Below are positions 1 through 4,499 of a stretch of DNA of 5,730 nucleotides, piece by piece. This DNA comes from DASVBJ01 sp036375895 (GTDB taxonomy: Bacteria; Actinomycetota; Actinomycetes; JACCUZ01): contig DASVBJ010000257.1 in the NCBI GenBank assembly GCA_036375895.1, positions 1 to 5,730 on the forward strand, given 5' to 3'. Position 1 is the first letter of the stretch. Each line of letters begins with the position of its first letter. The position numbers and the translations under genes are program-made. The notes under the pieces are model-generated. The model saw nothing but the letters and a program-made list of their open reading frames with translations, was not told the DNA's origin and did no database searches.

Positions 1-1
1 G

Positions 2-985
2 CTGCCCGGCACCACCGTGAACCGGTTCTGCGCCTCCTCGGTGCAGACCTCGCGGATGGCCTTCCACGCGATCAAGGCCGGCGAGGGGCACGCCTTCGTC
101 TCGGCCGGTGTCGAGTGCGTGTCCCGCTACCCCGCGTTCACCGGCGCCGGTGCCGGCAGCGAGCAGTTCCACAACCCGCTGTTCGAGGAGGCCAAGGCCC
201 GGACCGCGGCCACCGCGGAGTCGAACGAGACCTGGCACGACCCGCGCGAGGACGGCAAGCTCCCCGACGTCTACATGTCGATGGGGCAGACCGCGGAGAA
301 CCTCGCCACCGCCCGGGGCATCAGCCGCCAGGAGCAGGACGAGTTCGGCGTGCGCTCGCAGAACCTCGCCGAGAAGGCCATCGCCAACGGCTTCTTCGAG
401 CGGGAGATCACCCCGGTGACCACGCCCGACGGCACCGTGGTCAGCAAGGACGACGGGCCACGCCCGGGCGTGACGATGGACGGCGTCGCCGGCCTGAAGA
501 CGGTGTTCCGGGAGCACGGCACGATCACCGCCGGCAACTGCTGCCCCCTCAACGACGGCGCCGCGGCAGTCGTGATCATGTCGGACACCCGCGCCAAGGA
601 GCTCGGCCTGACCCCGCTCGCCCGCATCGTCGCGACCGGCGTCTCCGGCCTGTCCCCGGAGATCATGGGTCTCGGGCCGGTCGAGGCGTCCAAGCGGGCG
701 CTCGCCAACGCCGGCATGGGCATCGGCGACATGGACCTCGTCGAGATCAACGAGGCGTTCGCCGCCCAGGTGATCCCGTCCTACCGCGACCTCGGCATCG
801 ACATCGACCGGCTCAACGTCAACGGCGGCGCGATCGCGCTCGGCCACCCGTTCGGCTCGACCGGCGCCCGGATCACCACGACCCTGCTCAACGGCCTGCA
901 GTTCCACGACAAGGAGTGGGGCCTCGAGACGATGTGCGTCGGCGGCGGTCAGGGCATGGCCATGATCGTCCAGCGACTGAGCTGA
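2..985 (+). CDS. Thiolase (acetyl-CoA C-acyltransferase), 5' end outside the window
   Basis: This is a thiolase-superfamily enzyme. It either cleaves 3-ketoacyl-CoA with CoA at the end of beta-oxidation or condenses two acetyl-CoA. The reading frame is open to the left edge, so the gene starts upstream; 327 codons are visible and family members usually have about 390-440 residues. The acyl-accepting cysteine lies in NRFCASS (Cys codon 29-31). A central NCCPLNDGAA segment, the NEAFA motif (749-763), the catalytic His in GHPFGSTGAR (His codon 845-847) and the second catalytic Cys in CVGGGQG (935-937) follow in the usual order. All catalytic residues in view are intact. The stop is TGA at 983-985. 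The GTG at 17 lies inside the active-site motif and is not a plausible start. I cannot tell degradative from biosynthetic thiolase without the upstream partners, typically a FadB-like hydratase/dehydrogenase. Family call is firm; substrate is unknown. Confidence 0.95.
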   Translation: MPGTTVNRFCASSVQTSRMAFHAIKAGEGHAFVSAGVECVSRYPAFTGAGAGSEQFHNPLFEEAKARTAATAESNETWHDPREDGKLPDVYMSMGQTAENLATARGISRQEQDEFGVRSQNLAEKAIANGFFEREITPVTTPDGTVVSKDDGPRPGVTMDGVAGLKTVFREHGTITAGNCCPLNDGAAAVVIMSDTRAKELGLTPLARIVATGVSGLSPEIMGLGPVEASKRALANAGMGIGDMDLVEINEAFAAQVIPSYRDLGIDIDRLNVNGGAIALGHPFGSTGARITTTLLNGLQFHDKEWGLETMCVGGGQGMAMIVQRLS

Positions 986-1031
986 CCCCGCCTCGTCCCT
1001 CCCGTCAGACATCCCAGGGCGTTGGGGGTCA
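983..1031 (+). terminator. Possible hairpin at the thiolase stop
   Basis: TGACCCC at 983-989, which begins with the thiolase stop codon, is exactly complementary to GGGGTCA at 1025-1031. A CCCT/AGGG pair lies inside the loop. The loop is long and no T-rich tract follows, so this is a weak terminator candidate; the larger hairpin at 1045-1112 is the stronger one. Confidence 0.25.
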
Positions 1032-1044
1032 AGCCGCGCCTGAA

Positions 1045-1112
1045 GATCACCAGCGACCTTGTCGCGACGACACGCCGGCGTGTCGCACCAGAAGGTCGCT
1101 CGCGAGGTGGTC
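1045..1112. repeat. Nested inverted repeat with 18-bp perfect palindrome; likely hairpin or terminator
   Basis: The core CGACACGCCGGCGTGTCG at 1068-1085 is a perfect palindrome. It is nested almost concentrically inside AGCGACCTT (1052-1060) and AAGGTCGCT (1092-1100), a perfect 9-bp inverted pair. A third layer, GATCACC (1045-1051) with GGTGGTC (1106-1112), pairs with one G-T wobble across a 5-base bulge at 1101-1105. It lies between convergent genes (thiolase + and the 1172-1585 gene -), where a bidirectional terminator would be expected, but no T tract follows on either side. It could equally be an interspersed palindromic repeat or a protein-binding site. Confidence 0.75.
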
Positions 1113-1149
1113 AGTCGACCCTGCACGCTGCGGCGTTGGCGACAGCTGA

Positions 1150-1172
1150 CCCCGCCCCGGGACCCCGCCCCC
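1150..1172 (-). other. Potential G-quadruplex at the 3' end of the 1172-1585 gene
   Basis: On the minus strand the bases immediately after the TA of the stop codon hold four runs of four or more G (complements of 1168-1172, 1163-1166, 1155-1158 and 1150-1153). They are separated by loops of C, TCCC and C. This fits the usual quadruplex pattern with very short loops, and it lies on the sense strand, so it would also be present in the mRNA. The reading is purely sequence-based; formation is not shown, and internal CCC/GGG pairing could compete. Confidence 0.5.
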
Positions 1173-1585
1173 TAGAGCGCCCGGCGCAGCTCGGCGAGCC
1201 GGCCCGCCGCGTCGCCCACCACCTCGCCGACCGGTCGCCGGCCGGCCCGGGTCCACACCGGCGCGTCCACGGGCAGGCCGTCGGCCGCCGCGAGCAGGTC
1301 GTGGCCGGTCACGGCCAGCTGGTCGCCGACCGCGAAGTCCGACAGCTCCGGGACGACCCGCCAGGTCGGCTCGCCGGCCGCGGTGCGCTCCTCGATGCCC
1401 TGTGCGGCGTCGGCCAGCACCTGCGCCACGGCGCGGGCGGCCGCGGCCCGGGACGGGTGCGGCGGCAGCGCCGCGGCGAGCCGTGCCTGGGACAGGCTGC
1501 GCAGTCGGTCGGCCACCCGGCGTACGTCCGCGGCGAGCTCCGCGGTCTCGAGCACGGCAGCACCGGGGGCCGGATCGGACGACAC
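1172..1585 (-). CDS. Uncharacterised small actinobacterial protein (137 aa)
   Basis: The family is not recognised by name. The protein is soluble-looking, with no signal peptide or membrane segment. Residues 11-70 are rich in Ala, Arg, Leu and Glu and look like two or three amphipathic helices, which could form a helical bundle or coiled coil. Residues 71-125 are more varied, with GEPTWRVVPEL, VGDQLAVTGHDLL and a WTRAG segment, followed by a short helical tail ending LRRAL. The start is GTG at 1585-1583. An in-frame TAG five codons upstream rules out a longer protein. There is no Shine-Dalgarno, but a -10-like hexamer ends 6 bases upstream, suggesting leaderless translation. Clean codon periodicity and high GC at third positions support a real gene over the overlapping frames. 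It is convergent with the thiolase and divergent from the 1689-1919 gene, so it is probably monocistronic. Function unknown. Confidence 0.75.
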   Translation of the reverse strand: MSSDPAPGAAVLETAELAADVRRVADRLRSLSQARLAAALPPHPSRAAAARAVAQVLADAAQGIEERTAAGEPTWRVVPELSDFAVGDQLAVTGHDLLAAADGLPVDAPVWTRAGRRPVGEVVGDAAGRLAELRRAL

Positions 1586-1591
1586 GCCGGG

Positions 1592-1597
1592 AGACTA
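1592..1597 (-). promoter_or_regulatory. -10-like box for a leaderless GTG transcript
   Basis: TAGTCT on the minus strand (AGACTA at 1592-1597) fits the actinobacterial -10 pattern TANNNT. It ends 6 bases before the GTG at 1585, so transcription would start at or within a base of the start codon. I see no convincing -35 at normal spacing. The missing ribosome-binding site agrees with a leaderless mRNA. Confidence 0.45.
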
Positions 1598-1677
1598 CCC
1601 GCGACGCGCAAACAGGACTTGTGCCCCGCGGGTGCGGTCGGGCAGGCTCGGACCATGGACCGCTGACGAGATCCACT

Positions 1678-1682
1678 GGAGG
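1678..1682 (+). promoter_or_regulatory. Ribosome-binding site for the DUF4287-like gene
   Basis: GGAGG sits 6 bases before the ATG at 1689. It fixes the start here and excludes the longer upstream reading frame, which runs antisense through the 1172-1585 gene. Confidence 0.85.
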
Positions 1683-1688
1683 CGCTCG

Positions 1689-1919
1689 ATGTCCCTGAAC
1701 CACTCCGAGGCAACGCATAAGCAGCTGATCGAGCGGGTGCCGCAGGCAACCGGACGAGATCTGCCCGAGTGGTTCAAGGCCCTCGAAGCCGGCCCAGCCC
1801 TGCTGCGGTTCGAGGAACGCGTCAACTGGTTGCGCGACGAGCACAACCTCTCCCACGGCCACGCCACCGCGATCGTGCACGAGCACGACATGGTCCGGGC
1901 GCACCGCCGGTCGCACTGA
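1689..1919 (+). CDS. DUF4287-like small protein (76 aa)
   Basis: The central and C-terminal part, with a charged helix then WLRDEHNLSHGHATAIVHEH (residues 47-66), matches the conserved WLK-x-GLGHGHA-x-A-x-VH pattern of DUF4287 proteins. These small proteins are often annotated only by domain and have no established biochemical role. The N-terminal half (about residues 7-35) is a helix-rich segment with TGRDLPEWFKALE, which resembles the start of the same domain. The ATG has a strong GGAGG site 6 bases upstream. The stop lies 7 bases before the GTG of the oxidoreductase gene, so the two are probably co-transcribed. Codon choice is slightly unusual for the window: about nine codons end in A or T (for example GCA, CAT, GGA, CGA, GAT, GAA), while its neighbours have very few. 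Histidine content is high (9 of 76), but no metal-binding pattern is obvious. Confidence 0.85.
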   Translation: MSLNHSEATHKQLIERVPQATGRDLPEWFKALEAGPALLRFEERVNWLRDEHNLSHGHATAIVHEHDMVRAHRRSH

Positions 1920-1926
1920 CCGCCGG

Positions 1927-2337
1927 GTGACGCCCGACGAGGCGCGGGCCTTCCTACGCGACAACCACCGCGTGGTCATGGCCACCTTCCGCGCCGACGG
2001 CCGGCCCCAGCTCTCGCCGGTCACCGCGGTTGTCGACGGCGAGGGACGGGTCGTCATCTCCTCCCGCGAGACGGCGATCAAGGTCAAGAACCTGCGGCGC
2101 GACCCGCGCATCTCGTTGTGCCTGCTGAACGACGGCTTCTACGGCGAGTGGGGGCAGGTCGAGGGACACGCCGAGATCGTGTCCCTGCCCGAGGCGATGG
2201 AGCCGCTGGTCGACTACTACCGGCGGGCCTCCGGCGAGCACCCCGACTGGGACGACTACCGGGCCGCGATGGTGCGCGACCGGCGGGTCGTCGTGCGCTT
2301 CGCCATCGAGCGCGCCGGCCCGACCGTGGCCGGCTGA
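1927..2337 (+). CDS. PPOX-class oxidoreductase, probably F420-dependent (Rv1155-like)
   Basis: The 136-residue protein is a full-length member of the pyridoxamine 5'-phosphate oxidase-like split-barrel group, in the branch related to Mycobacterium Rv1155. Members bind F420, FMN or heme as dimers and reduce varied small substrates in the cytoplasm. Features seen are an N-terminal helix (residues 3-13), the first strands with VVMATFRADGRPQLSPV (16-31), VVISSRETAIKVKNLRRDPR (42-61; the K-x-KNLRRDPR segment is the expected cofactor-phosphate region), the barrel strand GQVEGHAEIV (76-85), and a C-terminal helix with DYYRRASGEHPDWDDYR. The GTG start has no clear Shine-Dalgarno but lies 7 bases after the preceding stop, so translation may be coupled to the DUF4287-like gene. 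Substrate is unknown, and F420 rather than FMN is assigned from family resemblance only. A strong hairpin follows 16 bases after the stop. Confidence 0.9.
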   Translation: MTPDEARAFLRDNHRVVMATFRADGRPQLSPVTAVVDGEGRVVISSRETAIKVKNLRRDPRISLCLLNDGFYGEWGQVEGHAEIVSLPEAMEPLVDYYRRASGEHPDWDDYRAAMVRDRRVVVRFAIERAGPTVAG

Positions 2338-2353
2338 CCGCAGACCACGGCGT

Positions 2354-2401
2354 ACGACGAGGAAGGCCGCCGCCCCGGGTGGGGTCGGCGGCCTCCGTCG
2401 T
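2354..2401. terminator. Bidirectional intrinsic-type terminator hairpin
   Basis: AGGCCGCCG (2364-2372) and CGGCGGCCT (2386-2394) form a perfect 9-bp stem. The stem is extended outward, after a small internal loop, by ACGACG (2354-2359) with CGTCGT (2396-2401). CCCC and GGGG inside the loop can pair further. It lies between the convergent oxidoreductase and YccA-like genes and can serve both. There is no T tract, as is common in high-GC actinobacteria. Confidence 0.8.
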
Positions 2402-2415
2402 GAGCGGCAGTGGGG

Positions 2416-3216
2416 CTAGTCGCTGCCGCGGAGGATCGCGATGAGCCGCAGCATCTCGATGTACAGCCACACCAGGGTGACCACGAGGCCGAACGCCGCC
2501 AGCCAGGAGTAGCGCTCCGGGAGGCCGTTGCGGACACCCTGCTCGGCGAAGTCGAAGTCGAGGATCAGCATCGCCGCGGCGAGGCCGACCGCGAACAGCC
2601 CGATGGCGAAGCCGAGGGGGCCCTGGCGGAGCCCGAAGTCACCGCCGCCGCCGAACATGATCACCACGAGGTTGATCAGGCAGAAGACGAGGTAGCCGCC
2701 CATCGCGATGAGCACGGTGCGCTGGAACTTCGGCGTCACCCGCACCTTGCCGCTCTTGTACGCGAAGAGGGCGACCGCGAACACCGACAGGGTGCCGAGG
2801 ATGGCCTGCGGGACGATGCCGGGCCAGTTGGTGTCGAACGCCCGGCTGATGCCGCCGAGGAACAGACCCTCCGCGCCGGCGTAGGCCAGGACCAGCGCCG
2901 CGTTGGTGGACTGCTTGAAGGACACGACCAGACCGAGCACCAGGCCGGCGATGAGCCCGCCGAAGGTGAGCAGCGGGTTCTGCAGCACGTAGTTGAGGCC
3001 CGCCAGCGGCAGCAGCACGGCGAACATCAGGCCGGTCTTGATGACGACGTCGTCCATCGTCATGCGGCCGGTCTGCACCCCCGTCGCGGAGGGCGCGGCG
3101 TACATCTCCTCGAGCTGCTGCGCCGTCGCCGTCGCGGGCGGCGCCTCGTTGAACGTCGCATAGCCGCGGCGCGAGAAGGCCTCGCTGCGGTTGAAGACGG
3201 GGTTCCTGCTCTCCAT
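2416..3216 (-). CDS. Bax inhibitor-1/YccA family integral membrane protein
   Basis: The 266-residue protein belongs to the BI-1/YccA superfamily, bacterial type. Some relatives conduct Ca2+ in a pH-dependent way or modulate membrane proteases; no function is proven for this branch. The cytoplasmic N-terminus (1-55) carries SRNPVFNRSEAF and GYATF, typical of actinobacterial members. Seven hydrophobic segments follow at about 57-76, 82-100, 103-123, 132-152, 166-188, 199-219 and 238-262. An LDFDFAEQG motif (Asp220, Asp222) ends segment six, and LYIEMLRL lies in segment seven. The ATG at 3216 is chosen over an upstream in-frame start 45 bases earlier because GGAGGG sits 5 bases before it and family homology starts here. 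It is monocistronic as far as visible, convergent with the oxidoreductase gene and downstream of tRNA-Leu. A candidate ECF-sigma promoter lies upstream. Confidence 0.93.
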   Translation of the reverse strand: MESRNPVFNRSEAFSRRGYATFNEAPPATATAQQLEEMYAAPSATGVQTGRMTMDDVVIKTGLMFAVLLPLAGLNYVLQNPLLTFGGLIAGLVLGLVVSFKQSTNAALVLAYAGAEGLFLGGISRAFDTNWPGIVPQAILGTLSVFAVALFAYKSGKVRVTPKFQRTVLIAMGGYLVFCLINLVVIMFGGGGDFGLRQGPLGFAIGLFAVGLAAAMLILDFDFAEQGVRNGLPERYSWLAAFGLVVTLVWLYIEMLRLIAILRGSD

Positions 3217-3221
3217 GTCTT

Positions 3222-3227
3222 CCCTCC
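3222..3227 (-). promoter_or_regulatory. Ribosome-binding site for the YccA-like gene
   Basis: GGAGGG on the minus strand lies 5 bases before the ATG at 3216. It decides the start over the longer in-frame alternative at 3261. Confidence 0.85.
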
Positions 3228-3264
3228 GGGAAAGCCCGCACGGCGCGGGATGTCGTAGCACCCT

Positions 3265-3290
3265 AACGTGAGCCGGGCCGGCCAGGTTCC
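3265..3290 (-). promoter_or_regulatory. Candidate ECF-sigma promoter (GGAAC-N17-CGTT) of the YccA-like gene
   Basis: On the minus strand GGAAC (3290-3286) is followed after exactly 17 bases by CGTT (3268-3265). This is the general architecture of promoters read by group 4 sigma factors such as actinobacterial SigE, SigH or SigR. Transcription would begin about 40 bases before the ATG at 3216. A housekeeping alternative overlaps it: TAGGGT at 3265-3260 fits a TANNNT -10, but no good -35 lies 17 bases away. A GC-rich hairpin (3276-3295) overlaps the -35 part, so chance similarity remains possible. Confidence 0.4.
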
Positions 3291-3295
3291 CGGCC
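3276..3295 (-). terminator. Possible hairpin downstream of tRNA-Leu
   Basis: GGCCGG (3276-3281) pairs with CCGGCC (3290-3295) around an 8-base loop. It lies 40 bases beyond the tRNA 3' end on the same strand and could end its transcript, but there is no T tract and it coincides with the possible ECF promoter. Weak call. Confidence 0.25.
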
Positions 3296-3335
3296 GAGCG
3301 GGCGAAATGTCGGACTCAGCGCCGGGCATTGACGG

Positions 3336-3417
3336 TACCCGGAGCGGGACTCGAACCCGCATGCCTTGCGGCGGATCCTTTTAAGGGACCTGTGTCTGCC
3401 AGTTCCACCATCCGGGC
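3336..3417 (-). tRNA. tRNA-Leu (anticodon UAA)
   Basis: The minus strand folds as a class II tRNA. The acceptor arms are GCCCGGA (3417-3411) and TCCGGGT (3343-3337), with a G-U pair at position 1-72 and discriminator A at 3336. The D-arm is GTG/CAC around AACTGGCAGA-type loop bases. The anticodon stem GGTCC/GGATC (one G-U) closes the loop CTTAAAA with anticodon TAA. The long variable arm has the stem GCC/GGC around GCAA, and the T-arm is GCGGG-TTCGAGT-CCCGC. The discriminator A and long variable arm are leucine identity features, and the overall sequence resembles the bacterial UUA-reading leucine tRNA. CCA is not encoded (CCG follows), so it would be added after transcription. UUA is very rare in a genome this GC-rich. 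Confidence 0.97.
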
Positions 3418-3426
3418 GCAGCGCCA

Positions 3427-3432
3427 ACACTA
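3427..3432 (-). promoter_or_regulatory. -10-like box just upstream of tRNA-Leu
   Basis: TAGTGT on the minus strand (ACACTA at 3427-3432) fits TANNNT. It ends 9 bases before the tRNA 5' end, the spacing expected if the transcript begins a few bases ahead of the mature tRNA. No clear -35 is present. The whole deformylase-tRNA gap is only 31 bases, so read-through from the deformylase operon is an alternative. Confidence 0.35.
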
Positions 3433-3448
3433 GGCCAGCGGCGCGCTC

Positions 3449-3976
3449 TCAGAGGTACACCCGCCGTGGGTGCACGGCGTGTGCACCCGCCACCCGGTCC
3501 AGGAACAGCAGGCCGTCGAGATGGTCGACCTCGTGCTGGAAGGCCCGTGCCTCGAAGGCGTCGGTCTCGACGGTGAGCGCCTCCCCCGTGCCAGGCACCA
3601 CGCCCGACAGGACCAGCCGGGTCGCCCGCTTCACGTCGCCGGTGAGGTCGGGCACCGACATGCACCCCTCCCGGCCGCGCTCCCAGCGGGTCGCCGACAC
3701 CACCAGCGGGTTGGCCAGCACGAGCGGCCCGTGGCAGGTGCGTGCCTTCGGGTGCCCGGTCACGTCGAGCGAGAAGACCCGCAGCGACTCCCCCACCTGC
3801 GGCGCGGCCAGGCCCACACAGCCGGGCGACACGCGCTGGGTGGCGAGCAGGTCGGCGGCCAGGGCGACGACGTCCTCGTCGAGGGGGTCGACCTCTGCGG
3901 CCGGTGCGGACAGGACCGGGGCGGGCGCGCGTACGACGGGGCGGACCCGACCGGCCGGCAGGTGCGAGAGAGCCAC
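3449..3976 (-). CDS. def: Peptide deformylase
   Basis: The 175-residue cytoplasmic metalloenzyme removes the formyl group from the N-terminal methionine of nascent proteins. All three family motifs are present. Motif I is CVGLAAPQ (residues 53-60), motif II is EGCMS (103-107, metal ligand Cys105) and motif III is QHEVDH (147-152, metal ligands His148 and His152, catalytic Glu149). An N-terminal PAPVLSAPAAEV stretch (18-29) matches the usual family start. In motif I the first Gly of GxGLAAxQ is Cys53. Together with the divergent tail (VHPRRVYL), this suggests one of the second-copy deformylases common in actinobacteria. The GTG start lies 4 bases after the ACT-protein stop with only a weak GAG ahead, so translation is probably coupled. 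It is the last protein gene of the NADH dehydrogenase-ACT-deformylase operon; tRNA-Leu follows 31 bases downstream. Confidence 0.95.
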   Translation of the reverse strand: MALSHLPAGRVRPVVRAPAPVLSAPAAEVDPLDEDVVALAADLLATQRVSPGCVGLAAPQVGESLRVFSLDVTGHPKARTCHGPLVLANPLVVSATRWERGREGCMSVPDLTGDVKRATRLVLSGVVPGTGEALTVETDAFEARAFQHEVDHLDGLLFLDRVAGAHAVHPRRVYL

Positions 3977-3980
3977 CGGC

Positions 3981-4499
3981 TCAGAGCACGTCGGTCTCGA
4001 GGGGGCGCAGCGAGGCGTCGACGCCGAGCGACCGGGCGACCTCCCGCAGGCGGTCGGTGAGCGCGGCGACGTCGACCGTCGCCGGCAGCTCGACCTCGGC
4101 CAGCAGCACGTAGAGCCCGCCCGACAGCCGGGTGCTGAGGTCGGTGATGTTGCCGCCCACCGACGCGACGAGCGAGGTGACCGCGGACACGATGCCGGGC
4201 CGGTCAGCGCCGTGCACGGACAGCAGGTGGGCCGCCCCGAGCGGCTCCGGCTCGGCCTCCTCCGGGACCTCGCGCACGGTGACGAGCAGCGAGCCGTCGG
4301 CCGTCATCGGCTGCAGCGCGCGCTCGACCTCGGCCGCCCCTTCCGGCGAGGACACGAGCAGCACCATGGCGAAGTGCCCGCGCAGGATCGTCATCGTCGA
4401 GTCCTCGAGGTTGCCCCGGAGGCCGGCGAGGATGCCCGTGGCCTCGGCGATGATGCCGGGCCGGTCGTGGCCGACGACGGTGACGGCGAGCAGGCTCAT
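3981..4499 (-). CDS. Two-ACT-domain protein, GcvR-like
   Basis: The 172-residue protein is made of two ACT domains, each opening with the ligand-loop signature DRPGI: residues 12-16 after VTVVGH, and 99-103 after LLSVHGA. An acidic, Pro- and Glu-rich linker joins them (about 77-87). The length and the tandem ACT layout without any catalytic or DNA-binding domain match the glycine cleavage system repressor (GcvR) family. These proteins sense an amino acid, classically glycine, and act by binding a partner regulator. No GcvA-like partner or gcv gene is visible, so the ligand and target are unknown. The ATG overlaps the NADH dehydrogenase stop as ATGA (4499-4496), with GAGG 7 bases upstream (4510-4507), indicating tight coupling. 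It could also be a regulatory subunit of another enzyme. Confidence 0.9.
   Translation of the reverse strand: MSLLAVTVVGHDRPGIIAEATGILAGLRGNLEDSTMTILRGHFAMVLLVSSPEGAAEVERALQPMTADGSLLVTVREVPEEAEPEPLGAAHLLSVHGADRPGIVSAVTSLVASVGGNITDLSTRLSGGLYVLLAEVELPATVDVAALTDRLREVARSLGVDASLRPLETDVL

Larger units (their letters stand above)
980..1156. repeat. Pair of 13-bp direct repeats bracketing the intergenic hairpin
   Basis: AGCTGACCCCGCC occurs at 980-992, spanning the thiolase stop codon, and again at 1144-1156. The 151 bases between them contain the nested inverted repeat. A further GACCCCGCC lies at 1161-1169. A shorter GGCGTTGG direct repeat (1018-1025 and 1132-1139) lies inside. The arrangement resembles a small inserted element with duplicated flanks, or a local duplication. 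I see no terminal inverted repeats at the inner borders, so insertion is only an inference. Confidence 0.5.

Noticed and set aside
828..839. 12-bp palindrome GCGCGATCGCGC
   Set aside because: It encodes the conserved Gly-Ala-Ile-Ala stretch of the thiolase just before the catalytic His motif; coding constraint and GC bias explain it.
1655..1666. Three-codon open frame (ATG GAC CGC TGA) ahead of the DUF4287-like gene
   Set aside because: It has no ribosome-binding site and no sign of an attenuator structure; such short frames are expected by chance.
1047..2111. Minus-strand open frame of 354 codons
   Set aside because: It crosses three supported genes on both strands and has low-complexity Arg/Gly/Pro-rich content, so it is a shadow frame.
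2410..3258. Plus-strand open frame opposite the YccA-like gene
   Set aside because: Its Glu/His/Arg-rich translation is the exact complement-frame shadow of the membrane protein, which has seven membrane segments and a good ribosome-binding site.
3336..3417. tRNA-Leu as an integration site for a mobile element
   Set aside because: No integrase gene, repeated tRNA 3' end or foreign-looking DNA is next to it; both neighbours are ordinary chromosomal genes.
3421..3444. GCGCC/GGCGC inverted pair between the deformylase and tRNA-Leu
   Set aside because: The stem is only 5 bp with a 14-base loop and no T tract. It overlaps the -10-like box, so it is too weak to call a terminator.
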